From: Comamonas testosteroni ATCC 11996
GTDB lineage: Bacteria; Pseudomonadota; Gammaproteobacteria; Burkholderiales; Burkholderiaceae_C
Direction of reading: 5' to 3'
Assembly: GCF_000241525.1 (NCBI RefSeq)
Contig: NZ_AHIL01000033.1
Coordinates: forward strand, 62,001 to 126,000
DNA length: 64,000 bases
In this document: in pieces, positions 34,500 to 43,306 of the stretch
Position numbering within the stretch: position 1 is the stretch's first letter
Layout: each line of letters starts with the position of its first letter
The notes under the pieces: generated by a model
Database searches by the model: none
Told to the model about the DNA's origin: nothing
What the model saw: the letters and a program-made list of their open reading frames with translations, nothing else
Translations under genes and position numbers: made by a program

Positions 34500-35621
34500 A
34501 TGAACAGCTCCCTCCAACCCGTGCCCATCTCGCCCGTCGAAGAAATCGTGGCGGAAATGCGTGCCGGCCGCATGGTCGTTCTCGTTGACGAAGAGGACCG
34601 CGAGAACGAAGGCGATCTGGTTCTGGCGTCCGACCATGTCACAGCGGAGGCCATCAACTTCATGGCCCGCTTCGGCCGTGGCCTGATCTGCCTGACGCTG
34701 ACCCGCGAGCGCTGCGAATTCCTCAAGCTGCCGCCCATGGCCGCGCGCAACGGCACCGTGTACAGCACGGCCTTCACGATCTCCATCGAAGCCGCCGAAG
34801 GCGTGACCACCGGCATCTCGGCCGCCGACCGCGCGCGCACCATCCAGGTGGCCGTGAACAAGAACAGCCAGCCCAGCGACCTGGTGCAACCCGGCCATAT
34901 CTTCCCGCTGCAGGCCGTGGACGGCGGCGTGCTCATGCGCGCCGGCCATACCGAGGCTGGTTGCGACCTGGCCGCGCTGGCAGGCTGCACGCCCTCGGCC
35001 GTGATCTGCGAGATCATGAAGGACGACGGCACCATGGCCCGCCTGCCCGATCTGCAGCTGTTCTGCGCCGAGCATGGCATCAAGATCGGCACGATTGCCG
35101 ACCTCATCGAATACCGCAGCCGCAACGAATCGCTGCTGCAGAAAGTGGGCAGCCGTCCCATGCAGACGGCCCATGGCGAATTCATCGCCCACGCCTTCCG
35201 CGACGTGCCCAGTGGCTCCGTGCACCTGGCACTGGTCAAGGGCGAATGGCAGCCCGACACCACCGTGCCCGTGCGCGTGCACGAGCCGCTGTCGGTGCTC
35301 GATGCGCTTGAAATCGGCCGCAACCAGCATTCCTGGTGCCTGGACGAGAGCCTCAAGTACATCAACGGCAATGGCCAGGGCGTGGCCGTGCTGCTCAACT
35401 GCAGCGAGTCCGGCGAGCAGCTGCTGACCCAGTTCGAAGGCAAGGCCCGTTCGGCCCAGGCACCCGAGCGCGGCCGCATGGACCTGCGCACCTATGGCGT
35501 GGGCGCTCAAATCCTGCGCGAGCTGGGCGTGAGCAAGATGCACCTCATGGGCCAGCCCCGCCGCATGCCCAGCATGGCAGGCTACGGCCTGGAAATCACG
35601 GGTTACATCCCCAAAGAATAA
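34500..35621 (+). CDS. ribB: 3,4-Dihydroxy-2-butanone 4-phosphate synthase with degenerate RibA-like domain (RibBX type)
   Basis: Makes the four-carbon precursor of riboflavin from ribulose 5-phosphate. The 373-residue protein has an N-terminal RibB domain with the acidic active site [10 protein letters not shown] (30-39), [12 protein letters not shown] and HTEAGCDLA. The C-terminal half aligns with GTP cyclohydrolase II but lacks the three zinc cysteines (the usual C-D-C region is replaced by [12 protein letters not shown]). It therefore should not have RibA activity. This fits the RibBX variant described in Proteobacteria. I chose the ATG at 34500, at the start of the conserved domain; an upstream ATG adds 38 non-conserved residues. 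First of the rib-nusB group. Confidence 0.9.
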   Translation: MNSSLQPVPISPVEEIVAEMRAGRMVVLVDEEDRENEGDLVLASDHVTAEAINFMARFGRGLICLTLTRERCEFLKLPPMAARNGTVYSTAFTISIEAAEGVTTGISAADRARTIQVAVNKNSQPSDLVQPGHIFPLQAVDGGVLMRAGHTEAGCDLAALAGCTPSAVICEIMKDDGTMARLPDLQLFCAEHGIKIGTIADLIEYRSRNESLLQKVGSRPMQTAHGEFIAHAFRDVPSGSVHLALVKGEWQPDTTVPVRVHEPLSVLDALEIGRNQHSWCLDESLKYINGNGQGVAVLLNCSESGEQLLTQFEGKARSAQAPERGRMDLRTYGVGAQILRELGVSKMHLMGQPRRMPSMAGYGLEITGYIPKE

Positions 35622-35636
35622 GAGACGGAACACCAG

Positions 35637-36110
35637 ATGCAAAACGCAGAAAAAGGCCAAGGCCAGAACCTCAACGGCGCCGAGCTGAAGATCGGCATCG
35701 TGCAGGCACGCTTCAACGAAAGCATTACCAACACCCTGTTTGCCTCCTGCCGCGACGAGCTGCTGGCACTGGGTGTGAAGAGCGAGAACATCGACCATGT
35801 CACAGTCCCCGGCGCACTCGAAGTGCCCGTGGCGCTTCAGACACTGGCCGACACCGATCAGTACGACGCCCTGGTGGCGCTGGGCTGCATCATCCGTGGG
35901 GAGACATACCACTTCGAGCTGGTAGCCAACGAATCGGGCGCAGGCGTGACACGCCTGTCCCTGGACTACCGACTGCCGATCGCCAACGCGATCATCACCA
36001 CTGAAAACATGGAGCAAGCCATTGCCCGCCAGGTAGACAAGGGCCGCGACGCAGCCCAGGTCGCCGTGGAAATGGCCAATCTGCTCAACTCCTACGACGA
36101 TCATGAGTGA
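35637..36110 (+). CDS. ribH: 6,7-Dimethyl-8-ribityllumazine synthase
   Basis: Condenses the ribB product with 5-amino-6-ribitylaminouracil, the penultimate step of riboflavin synthesis; forms multimeric shells. The 157-residue protein has the family motifs [32 protein letters not shown] and [10 protein letters not shown]. It lies 15 bp after ribB and overlaps nusB by 8 bp, the common beta-proteobacterial order ribB-ribH-nusB. Confidence 0.95.
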   Translation: MQNAEKGQGQNLNGAELKIGIVQARFNESITNTLFASCRDELLALGVKSENIDHVTVPGALEVPVALQTLADTDQYDALVALGCIIRGETYHFELVANESGAGVTRLSLDYRLPIANAIITTENMEQAIARQVDKGRDAAQVAVEMANLLNSYDDHE

Positions 36111-36639
36111 AGAACAATCCAGCGAGTCCGGCTCGCGCCGCCCTCCCCAAAAGCGCACCGGCCTGACCAGCACCGGCGCACGCAAGGCGGGCTCCAAGTC
36201 CAACCGCAGCCGCGCACGCGAATTCGCACTGCAAGGTCTGTATCAGCACATCGTGGGCCGCAATGCGGTGCTTGACATCGACCGCTTCACGCGCGATCTG
36301 GCCGGCTTTCACAAGGCCGACGTGGTGCACTACGACGCACTGCTGCGCGGCTGCGTGGAAAACGAGGCAGCACTGGATGCACTGATCACGCCCAAGCTCG
36401 ATCGCGGCCTGACCGAGATCTCGCCCATCGAACATGCCTGCATGTGGATTGGCGTATATGAATTCCAGAACTGCCCCGACGTGCCCTGGCGCGTGGTGCT
36501 CAACGAGTGCATCGAGCTGGCCAAGGAATTCGGCGGCACCGACGGTCACAAGTATGTCAACGCCGTGCTCAACGGACTGGCTCCCGAGATGCGCGCCACC
36601 GAAGTGGCGCATGACCGCGCGAGCAAGTCTGCCAGCTGA
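36103..36639 (+). CDS. nusB: Transcription antitermination factor NusB
   Basis: RNA-binding helical protein of 178 residues that joins NusE (S10) on boxA of rRNA leaders to promote antitermination. The conserved opening is [13 protein letters not shown], and [26 protein letters not shown] is the C-terminal block (quoted only in part). A basic, Ser/Gly/Pro-rich N-terminal extension of about 35 residues is longer than in E. coli (139 aa total), as in related bacteria. Overlaps the ribH stop by 8 bp. Confidence 0.95.
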   Translation: MSEEQSSESGSRRPPQKRTGLTSTGARKAGSKSNRSRAREFALQGLYQHIVGRNAVLDIDRFTRDLAGFHKADVVHYDALLRGCVENEAALDALITPKLDRGLTEISPIEHACMWIGVYEFQNCPDVPWRVVLNECIELAKEFGGTDGHKYVNAVLNGLAPEMRATEVAHDRASKSAS

Positions 36640-36845
36640 ACCGTTTGAGCTGCAGCGCCGTGCCTGCGCGGCCCTGCTGGCGCCACATGCATAGTCAATG
36701 CAAATACTGCAACAGGGCCGCAGGTGCTATCGTGCACCGGCTGGCTGGTTGCAGTTTTTTTATGGGCGCAAAGCTGCTGCACCACTTGCTGCGCAGTTGC
36801 CCGACTGCTCCCGAACGCTGATTGATTGAAAGAATAACGTCGTCC

Positions 36846-38039
36846 ATGTCCGCCATCGAGCTTTCCCGCCGCGCCCAGCGCATCGAGCCGTTCTACGTCA
36901 TGGAAATGGCCAAGCACGCGCAGGAAGTGGCCCGCCAATCCAGCGCCAGCGGCACGCCCATGATCTATCTGAACATTGGCGAGCCGGACTTCAGCGCCCC
37001 GCCTCTGGTGCAGCAAGCCGCTGAACGCGCCATCCGCGGCGGTCGCACCCAGTACACCCAGGCACCTGGCCTGCCCGAGCTGCGCGAGCGCATCAGCGCC
37101 TGGTACGCCAGCCGCTTCGGCGTGGACGTGCCGGCGCGCCGCATCATCATCACGGCCGGCGCCTCGGCTGCACTGCAGCTGGCCTGCCTGGCACTGATCG
37201 ACGAGGGCGACGAGGTGCTGATGCCCGACCCCAGCTACCCCTGCAACCGCCACTTTGTCTCAGCAGCCGAGGGCAAGCCGGTGCTGATCCCCTCCTCGGC
37301 GGCGGAGCGCTTTCAGCTCAGCGCAGCCAAGGTCGAAGCGGCCTGGGGTGAGCGCACGCGCGGCGTGATGCTGGCCTCGCCGTCCAACCCCACGGGCACC
37401 TCGATTGCGCCCGATGAGCTGCGCCGCATCCACGAAGTCGTGCGCGCCAAAGGCGGGTTGACCATCGTCGACGAAATCTATCTGGGCCTGTCCTACGACG
37501 AAGCCTTCGGCCAATCGGCCCTGACTCTTGGCGACGACATCATCTCCATCAACAGCTTCAGCAAATACTTCAACATGACGGGCTGGCGCCTGGGCTGGAT
37601 GGTGGTGCCCGAATCGCTGGTCGCGCCCATCGAGATGCTGGCCCAGCATCTGTTCATCTGCGCCAGCACTGTGTCGCAATATGCGGCCCTGGCCTGCTTC
37701 GAGCCTGAAAGCATTGCCGAATACGAACGCCGCCGCGCCGAGTTCAAGGCCCGCCGCGACTACTTCATCCCGGCTCTCGAATCGATCGGCATGCCCGTGC
37801 CCGTCAAGCCCGACGGCGCCTTCTACGCCTGGGCCGACTGCCGCGCCGCTGCCGAAAAGCTCGGCGTCAAGGGCAGCTGGGACTTTGCCTATGCGCTGAT
37901 GAACCAGGCTCACCTGGCCATCACCCCCGGCCGCGACTTCGGTCAGGCCGAGACGGCAAACTATGTGCGCTTTTCCACCGCCAACTCCATGGAGCAGTTG
38001 CAGGAAGCGATTGCTCGCATGAAAAAGCTCTTGTGCTGA
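36846..38039 (+). CDS. PLP-dependent aminotransferase, class I/II
   Basis: Fold-type I transaminase of 397 residues. The Schiff-base lysine is K240 in SFSKYFNMTGWRLGW, with SNPTGT (N181) and the phosphate/pyridine contacts IVDEIY (D209) in place. The N-terminus (LNIGEPDF) and arginine-containing C-terminus (YVRFSTANSMEQL) are typical of aspartate/alanine-type aminotransferases; amino acid specificity cannot be assigned. The ATG at 36846 has only a weak purine-rich site upstream; a start at 36822 adds eight residues. The 206 bp upstream hold no gene. Confidence 0.85.
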   Translation: MSAIELSRRAQRIEPFYVMEMAKHAQEVARQSSASGTPMIYLNIGEPDFSAPPLVQQAAERAIRGGRTQYTQAPGLPELRERISAWYASRFGVDVPARRIIITAGASAALQLACLALIDEGDEVLMPDPSYPCNRHFVSAAEGKPVLIPSSAAERFQLSAAKVEAAWGERTRGVMLASPSNPTGTSIAPDELRRIHEVVRAKGGLTIVDEIYLGLSYDEAFGQSALTLGDDIISINSFSKYFNMTGWRLGWMVVPESLVAPIEMLAQHLFICASTVSQYAALACFEPESIAEYERRRAEFKARRDYFIPALESIGMPVPVKPDGAFYAWADCRAAAEKLGVKGSWDFAYALMNQAHLAITPGRDFGQAETANYVRFSTANSMEQLQEAIARMKKLLC

Positions 38040-38043
38040 ATCC

Positions 38044-38526
38044 GTGATGATGCAGAGCCAACCAGCGCCATTGCCTGACGGGACCGATGCCATGCAAGCC
38101 GCCGCAGCCGGGGTGTTCACATTCCCGATGCGCGTTTACTGGGAAGACACCGATGCCGGCGGCGTCGTGTTCTATGCCAACTACCTGAAGTTCTTCGAGC
38201 GTGCCCGCACCGAGTGGTTGCGCTCGCTGGGCATCGCCCAGCAAAAGCTGCGGGAACAAACCGGCGGCATCTTTGTCGTAACGTCTGCGCAGCTTGAATA
38301 TCTGCACCCGGCGCGACTCGATGACCAACTCTTTGTTACCGCTAGCTTGAAAAGTGCCGGCCGCGCTTCGCTCACAATCGAGCAGCAGGCGCTGCTGGTC
38401 CATTCCAACAGTCAAGCCCAAGAGCCCACGCCACTGTGCACGGGCTCCATCCGAATTGGGTGGGTGGATGGCACGACCATGCGCCCCGCGAGAATTCCGA
38501 ACCATATCCTGGAGCAACTTTCATGA
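38044..38526 (+). CDS. ybgC: Tol-Pal-associated acyl-CoA thioesterase YbgC
   Basis: Hot-dog-fold thioesterase of about 160 residues, cytoplasmic, usually the first gene of the tol-pal operon. The catalytic region is YWEDTDAGGVVFYANYLKF with the key aspartate. The start is ambiguous among GTG 38044 and ATG 38047/38050; no strong ribosome-binding site separates them. The N-terminal 15-20 residues are non-conserved. Overlaps tolQ by 4 bp. Confidence 0.9.
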   Translation: MMMQSQPAPLPDGTDAMQAAAAGVFTFPMRVYWEDTDAGGVVFYANYLKFFERARTEWLRSLGIAQQKLREQTGGIFVVTSAQLEYLHPARLDDQLFVTASLKSAGRASLTIEQQALLVHSNSQAQEPTPLCTGSIRIGWVDGTTMRPARIPNHILEQLS

Positions 38527-39227
38527 ACTCCCAAGACATGTCCATCCTCAGCCTCATCATGCAGGCCAGCTGGGTGGTGCAACTGGTCATGCTGATCCTG
38601 GTGATCGCATCCATAGCGAGCTGGGCCACCATTTTTCGCAAGGCCCAGACCTTGAAGCGCGTGCGCTCGCTCAACGACAACTTCGAGCAGGACTTCTGGT
38701 CGGGCACCAGTCTCAACGACCTCTACGCCTCTGCCGCGCAGAACGCCAAGACCGGCGGCCCCATGGAGCGCATCTTTGCCAGCGGCATGCGTGAATACCA
38801 GAAGCTGCGCGAGCGCCGCATCGGCGATGTCGCCACGCTGATGGACGGCACACGCCGAGCCATGCGCGCGAGCTTTCAGCGCGAACTCGACGAGATCGAA
38901 TCCGGCCTGTCCTTCCTGGGCACGGTGGCCTCGGTCTCGCCCTACGTCGGCCTGTTCGGCACCGTATGGGGCGTGATGCACGCCTTCACCGGCTTTGCCA
39001 ACATGGAGCAGATCACGCTGGCCACCGTGGCCCCCGGCATTGCCGAGGCGCTGGTGGCCACCGCCATGGGTCTGTTTGCGGCCATCCCCGCCGTGACGGC
39101 CTATAACCGCTACGCCCACCACATCGACCGCATCGCCAGCCAGGAAGAAACCTTCATCGAAGAGTTCTCCAATATCTTGCAGCGCAATGTCGGCTCCACC
39201 GCCAGCGGCTCTGCCTCCGGCCATTGA
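38523..39227 (+). CDS. tolQ: TolQ proton channel subunit
   Basis: Inner-membrane protein of 234 residues that, with TolR, uses the proton gradient to energise TolA and maintain outer-membrane integrity during division. It has three membrane segments: about 13-33 (LIMQASWVVQLVMLILVIAS), about 138-160 (LGTVASVSPYVGLFGTVWG) and about 172-192. I chose the ATG overlapping the ybgC stop by 4 bp; an upstream in-frame ATG at 38436 lies inside ybgC. Confidence 0.95.
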   Translation: MNSQDMSILSLIMQASWVVQLVMLILVIASIASWATIFRKAQTLKRVRSLNDNFEQDFWSGTSLNDLYASAAQNAKTGGPMERIFASGMREYQKLRERRIGDVATLMDGTRRAMRASFQRELDEIESGLSFLGTVASVSPYVGLFGTVWGVMHAFTGFANMEQITLATVAPGIAEALVATAMGLFAAIPAVTAYNRYAHHIDRIASQEETFIEEFSNILQRNVGSTASGSASGH

Positions 39228-39371
39228 GATGAAACTGTTCCCGAGTCGCTTCAGGCCTCTGGCCTTGGCAGGGCACAAGGCCTGCGGGCCTTTGCACTGC
39301 GCCTCTGGATTGAAACTTGCACAAGCAGGACGGCTGCGCGCCAAGCAGCCTATTTGTAAGGAGTGTGATCC

Positions 39372-39803
39372 ATGCCAGCCATGAGTTCACGCGGTCGCAA
39401 TCGCCGCACCGTCAACGAAATCAATATGGTGCCCTTCATCGACGTGATGCTGGTGCTGCTCATCATCTTCATGGTGACGGCCCCCATGCTCACGCCCGGC
39501 TCCATCAACGTGCCCAGCGCAGGCAAGTCCTCGCGCCCGCCGACCAAGAACATTGCCTATGTATTGCTCGACAAGGACGGCAGCATCCAGTTCAAGAACG
39601 GCAGCAATACCCAGACCATCAAGCCTGGCGACCTCATGGGCCTGGCCCAGTCCTGGCAGCAAGGCCAGGGCGAGGACAGCGCCATCCAGATCATCGCCGA
39701 CAAGGGTCTGCCCTTCGATGACGTCATGAAGGCGCATACCACGCTGTCCAAGGCTGGCGTCAAGCGCATAGCCTTCGGCGTTGTTTCCTCTTCCAGCAAT
39801 TGA
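39372..39803 (+). CDS. tolR: TolR/ExbD-family protein
   Basis: A 143-residue partner of TolQ, with one N-terminal membrane segment (about 21-38) containing the proton-pathway aspartate D24 (VPFIDVMLVLLIIFMVTAP) and a periplasmic domain. Preceded by a clear AAGGAG. It is separated from tolQ by 144 bp, unusually wide for this operon. Confidence 0.95.
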   Translation: MPAMSSRGRNRRTVNEINMVPFIDVMLVLLIIFMVTAPMLTPGSINVPSAGKSSRPPTKNIAYVLLDKDGSIQFKNGSNTQTIKPGDLMGLAQSWQQGQGEDSAIQIIADKGLPFDDVMKAHTTLSKAGVKRIAFGVVSSSSN

Positions 39804-39879
39804 CCCATACATGAAGCTCTGCCGCCAGCCGCGACTTTGATGCTTTGAAGCCGTAGCCCGCACAGACCACCAATTCACC

Positions 39880-41052
39880 ATGCCTAACCAGCAAGATCGC
39901 GATCAGTTTGCCCCGCCCCGCCCCAAAGGCCGGGCGCGCTCATGGTCGCTCGCCCTGGCCGCGCACGGGTTGCTGATCGCGGCCCTGCTGTGGACGGTGC
40001 GCCCCCCCAAGGAAGCCGACGAAGCCATGGTCGAAGCCGAGGTCTGGAGCAGCTCTGCCCCGGCTTCCGCAGCCGCCGTGACACCGCCGCCTCCCGCTCC
40101 GGAGCCCACGCCGGAGCCTGCCCCGGCTCCCGAGCCGCCACCTCCTCCGCCGGAGCCCGTGGTGGCACCGCTGCCTCCTCCTGCGCCGGCCCCCAAGGCT
40201 CAGGCCCATGACGACGATCATGAGGCCGAGATTGCCCTGGCCAAAAAGAAAAAGCAGGAGCAGTTGAAGAAGGAAAAGGCCGAGCAGGAAGCCCGCGAAC
40301 AGCGGGAAAAGGAGCGCAAGGAAAAAGCCGAGAAGGACAAGGCCGAAAAGGAAAAGGCCGAAAAGGCGCAGCTGGAAAAGCAAAAGGCCGAGAAGGCTGA
40401 AAAAGCGGAAAAGGAACGCAAGGAAAAGCTCGAGCACGAGAAAAAGGAAAAGGCCGAGAAGGCGGCCAAGGACAAGGCCGAAAAGGAAAAAGCGGAAAAG
40501 GCTGAGAAAGAGAAAGCCGAGAAAGCAGCCAAGGACAAGGCTGCCAGGGAAAAAGCCGAGAAGGACAAGGCTGAAAAGGAAAAAGCGGCCAAGGAAGCCA
40601 AGGAGAAGGCAGCCAAGGACGCCAGGGATGCCAAGGCAGCCGATGATCGCCGCAAGGCCGAGCTGGCACGCCTGCAAGGGCTGGCCGGCGGCTCCGGCAA
40701 TGCTGGTGGCAGCGGTGGCAGCGATCACAGCGGCGCTGGCGGCAGTCGCACCGGCGGTGCGGGCAGCAGTGCCAGCGGCGGCCCATCGGCCGGCTACGGT
40801 GCCAAGGTGGCCGCACGCGTCAAGCCCAACATCGTCTACCCCGATGCGGTCAGCGGCAATCCGCGTGCCGAGGTTCGCGTGCGCACGGCACCGGACGGCA
40901 CCATCACCAGTGCCACGATCTCCAAGTCCAGCGGCAACGCGGCCTGGGATGAGGCCGTGGTCCGCGCCCTGCACAAGACCGACAAGCTGCCGCGCGATAT
41001 CGACGGCAAGGTGCCCTCCGATCTGGTCATCGGCTTCAGACCCCAGGACTGA
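39880..41052 (+). CDS. tolA: TolA envelope-spanning protein
   Basis: A 390-residue inner-membrane anchored protein that bridges to Pal and TolB across the periplasm. One N-terminal membrane helix (about 22-40), then a Pro-rich segment (about 65-108), then a long Lys/Ala/Glu coiled coil of KAEKxK repeats (about 115-260), a Gly/Ser-rich linker, and a C-terminal TonB-like domain (YPDAVSGNPRAEVRVR and VRALHKTDKLP). The repeat region is low-complexity and expands and contracts easily between strains. Terminator follows 26 bp later. Confidence 0.95.
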   Translation: MPNQQDRDQFAPPRPKGRARSWSLALAAHGLLIAALLWTVRPPKEADEAMVEAEVWSSSAPASAAAVTPPPPAPEPTPEPAPAPEPPPPPPEPVVAPLPPPAPAPKAQAHDDDHEAEIALAKKKKQEQLKKEKAEQEAREQREKERKEKAEKDKAEKEKAEKAQLEKQKAEKAEKAEKERKEKLEHEKKEKAEKAAKDKAEKEKAEKAEKEKAEKAAKDKAAREKAEKDKAEKEKAAKEAKEKAAKDARDAKAADDRRKAELARLQGLAGGSGNAGGSGGSDHSGAGGSRTGGAGSSASGGPSAGYGAKVAARVKPNIVYPDAVSGNPRAEVRVRTAPDGTITSATISKSSGNAAWDEAVVRALHKTDKLPRDIDGKVPSDLVIGFRPQD

Positions 41053-41078
41053 CGCAGGCCATGCCCGCGCTTCCCTCC

Positions 41079-41110
41079 AAGCCCCGCAGGCATGGCCTGC
41101 GGGGCTTTTT
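41079..41110 (+). terminator. Intrinsic terminator of the tol operon
   Basis: Near-perfect stem GCCCCGCAGGC / GCCTGCGGGGC with a 3-nt loop, flanked by AA and followed by TTTTT. Confidence 0.9.
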
Positions 41111-41243
41111 CATATCTGTGGCCAATACACAACGCACCGAGCTGCACGGCTTGCGCCGCCGCCCGCCAGTCCATAGCATGCCTTTCTTTGCCGCACTCCA
41201 TGCAGGATTGCGCGCCTCACCCACTCACGCAAAGGAGAGAGCC

Positions 41244-41285
41244 ATGTCCCAGACGACAAATCCCTTTGCAGTCGTGCACGCCTAA
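41244..41285 (+). CDS. Very short open frame with strong Shine-Dalgarno (leader peptide or gene remnant)
   Basis: Thirteen codons (MSQTTNPFAVVHA) preceded by AAAGGAGAGAGCC at ideal spacing. It could be a leader peptide, or the surviving start of a deleted gene whose first codons and ribosome-binding site remain. I recognise no family. It lies about 160 bp upstream of rtcB, in the same orientation. Confidence 0.3.
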   Translation: MSQTTNPFAVVHA

Positions 41286-41443
41286 AGCCTTCTAGCGCTT
41301 CCCGCCACGCTGCAGACCCTGGCCGGCCCATGGAATGACATGGAGTCAGGCTTTGCGCTGCGCGTGAATTTCCGGATGCCTCTTGGCCGAGCATGTCGCG
41401 ACTGCCCCATCGCTGATTTCATGCATTCGACCAAGGGCCATTC

Positions 41444-42598
41444 ATGGGCAATTCTTTTTCGGACACCTATATCAAGGTGTTCGCCAACCGCAGCGTCTGG
41501 ATCGAGGACGCTGCCATCCAGCAACTTCACACCACAGCCGCCAATCTGGACGGCATCCGCGCCGCCGTGGGTCTGCCCGACCTGCATCCGGGCCGGGGCT
41601 ATCCCGTAGGCGCGGCCTTCTTTTCGACAGGACGCTTCTACCCGGCCCTGGTCGGTGGCGACATAGGCTGCGGCATGTCGCTGCACGCCACCGATCTCGC
41701 CGTGCACAAGACCTCGGCCGCCAAGCTTGAAAAAGCCGTGGGCAATATCGACGGCCCTCTGCCTCAGGAACTGCTGGAGACAGTGGACATGGAGCACCTG
41801 CAACAGATCGCGCAGACCAGCGGCGTCGCCGATCTGGCCTATCTGCTGCAGAGTCTGGGCACCATCGGAGGCGGCAACCACTTTGCCGAACTGCAGCAGA
41901 TCGAGACCCTCTACGAGGAAGGCGCGCTCGACAAAAAGCGCGTGCACCTCATGGTGCACAGCGGCTCGCGGGGCCTTGGCGGCTCCATACTGCGCGAGCA
42001 TGTGCAGCGCTTCAGCCACGACGGTCTGGCCGCCGGCAGCGAAGCCGCAAGGCAATACCTGCTGCAGCACGATGCCGCCATCGACTATGCGCAGCTCAAC
42101 CGCCGCAGCATCGCCCAGCGCCTGCTGCGCGCGATCCGCACCCAGGCAGAAGCCGTGCTCGACATCACGCACAACCATGTGCTGCCCCACCACTGGCAGG
42201 GCCAGGACGGCTTTCTGCACCGCAAGGGCGCCACGCCGGCAGACCGGGGCCTGGTCGTCATTCCGGGCTCGCGCGGCGACTACAGCTATCTGGTGCGGCC
42301 CGTCACCGGCCGGCACGAGGCCCTGGATTCGCTGGCTCACGGCGCCGGCCGCAAATGGGCGCGCACGGACTGCATGGGCCGGCTGCGGCCCCGCTTCACG
42401 CTGGACGAGCTGCTGCGCACGCGCTTCGGCAGCGCCGTGGTCTGCGCCGACCGCGAGCTGGTCTACGAGGAGGCTCCCCAGGCCTACAAGGATGTGGACT
42501 CCGTGGTCGCCTGCCTGCAGGAGGCCGGCCTGGTGGAGCTGGTCGCGCGCCTCAAACCCCTGCTGACCTACAAGAAAGGAGCCATGCAATGCTGCTGA
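41444..42598 (+). CDS. rtcB2: RtcB-family RNA ligase of the PrfH-linked type (RtcB2)
   Basis: GTP- and metal-dependent 3'-phosphate RNA ligase, 384 residues. Active-site elements: GGDIGCGM (71-78, D73 and C76), GGGNHF (142-147), HSGSRGLG (172-179), HNHV (243-246), HRKGATPADRG (259-269), and HGAGRKW (299-305) containing the guanylylated histidine. The N-terminus starts MGNS, as in the PrfH-linked subfamily. It overlaps prfH by 10 bp. This pair has been reported to repair 16S rRNA cut in the decoding centre. Confidence 0.9.
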   Translation: MGNSFSDTYIKVFANRSVWIEDAAIQQLHTTAANLDGIRAAVGLPDLHPGRGYPVGAAFFSTGRFYPALVGGDIGCGMSLHATDLAVHKTSAAKLEKAVGNIDGPLPQELLETVDMEHLQQIAQTSGVADLAYLLQSLGTIGGGNHFAELQQIETLYEEGALDKKRVHLMVHSGSRGLGGSILREHVQRFSHDGLAAGSEAARQYLLQHDAAIDYAQLNRRSIAQRLLRAIRTQAEAVLDITHNHVLPHHWQGQDGFLHRKGATPADRGLVVIPGSRGDYSYLVRPVTGRHEALDSLAHGAGRKWARTDCMGRLRPRFTLDELLRTRFGSAVVCADRELVYEEAPQAYKDVDSVVACLQEAGLVELVARLKPLLTYKKGAMQCC

Positions 42599-43176
42599 TG
42601 CAACTGAGCTCCGCCCACGGCCCCGCCGAGTGTGAATACGCGCTGCGGCTGACTCTGCGCAAGCTGCTGCAGGCCTGCGCTGCCGAGGATCTCGCGGTCG
42701 AGGTGCTGGAGGAGTCCTGTACCCCGGCCGGCTACAGGTCGGTGCTGCTGCGCTGCGAGCGCGAGACGCCGGCCCTGCGTGAATGGCTGGGCACCATCCA
42801 GTGGATTTTCGCCAGCCCTTTCCGCCCCCGGCATCCGCGCAAGAACTGGTTCGTCGCCGTTCAGCGCTGCGAGCCGCCGCGCCAGCTGGCCATGGACGGC
42901 GAAATCCAGTTCCAGTCCTGCAAGGCTTCAGGCAAGGGCGGCCAGCATGTCAACACCACGGACTCGGCCGTCCATGCCCTGCATGTGCCCAGCGGTATTG
43001 CTGTCAAGGTCATGAGCGAACGCAGCCAGCATGCCAACAAGCGGCTGGCACGCGAGCTGCTGGCCATCAAGCTGGCGCAGCACAATGCGCGCAGCCAGGG
43101 GCAGGCTCAGCGCCTGCGCAGCCAGCAGCATTGGGAAGTCGAGCGCGGTCAGGCCGTCAAGGTCTTCCGCCTGTAA
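42589..43176 (+). CDS. prfH: Peptide chain release factor homologue PrfH
   Basis: A 195-residue release-factor paralogue carrying the peptidyl-tRNA hydrolysis motif GGQ (117-119, in GKGGQHVN) but lacking the codon-recognition domain of RF1/RF2. A basic C-terminal helix follows (RLARELLAIKLAQHNAR). It is thought to free peptide from ribosomes with damaged 16S rRNA so that RtcB2 can rejoin the RNA. The ATG overlaps the rtcB stop by 10 bp, so the two are coupled. Confidence 0.9.
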   Translation: MLLMQLSSAHGPAECEYALRLTLRKLLQACAAEDLAVEVLEESCTPAGYRSVLLRCERETPALREWLGTIQWIFASPFRPRHPRKNWFVAVQRCEPPRQLAMDGEIQFQSCKASGKGGQHVNTTDSAVHALHVPSGIAVKVMSERSQHANKRLARELLAIKLAQHNARSQGQAQRLRSQQHWEVERGQAVKVFRL

Positions 43177-43306
43177 CCACACCGGGAGGACATTGTCGTC
43201 CCTCCTCCCGAACGCGGGGATGGCGGCAATGTCGCAGCGGCCTACCGGGCTGCTGCTCGGCAGCCTGTGGCTGGGCCTGCACCCCTTGCAACTACGGCCC
43301 GGCCAC

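Larger units (their letters stand above)
41053..41443. other. Intergenic region between tolA and rtcB
   Basis: 391 bp. Holds the tolA terminator (41079-41110), then about 130 bp without features, then a 13-codon open frame with an excellent ribosome-binding site (41244-41285), then the rtcB upstream region. No tolB or pal follows tolA here. Confidence 0.6.

Noticed and set aside
39229..39384. A 50-codon frame between tolQ and tolR with a CKECDPC ending
   Set aside because: Its end overlaps the tolR ribosome-binding site and start, the start has no ribosome-binding site, and the cysteine motif arises from that site.
40255..40640. Short DNA repeats that could be taken for a tandem-repeat or CRISPR-like array
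   Set aside because: They are in-frame KAEK-type codon repeats in the TolA coiled coil, with no spacers.
39940..40974. A long hydrophobic minus-strand frame opposite tolA
   Set aside because: The Leu/Phe-rich sequence results from reading the Lys/Glu codon repeats of tolA backwards; no ribosome-binding site or family.
43187..43212. Hairpin after prfH (CGGGAGGA / TCCTCCCG) as a terminator
   Set aside because: The loop is large and no T-run follows, so I did not list it as an intrinsic terminator.
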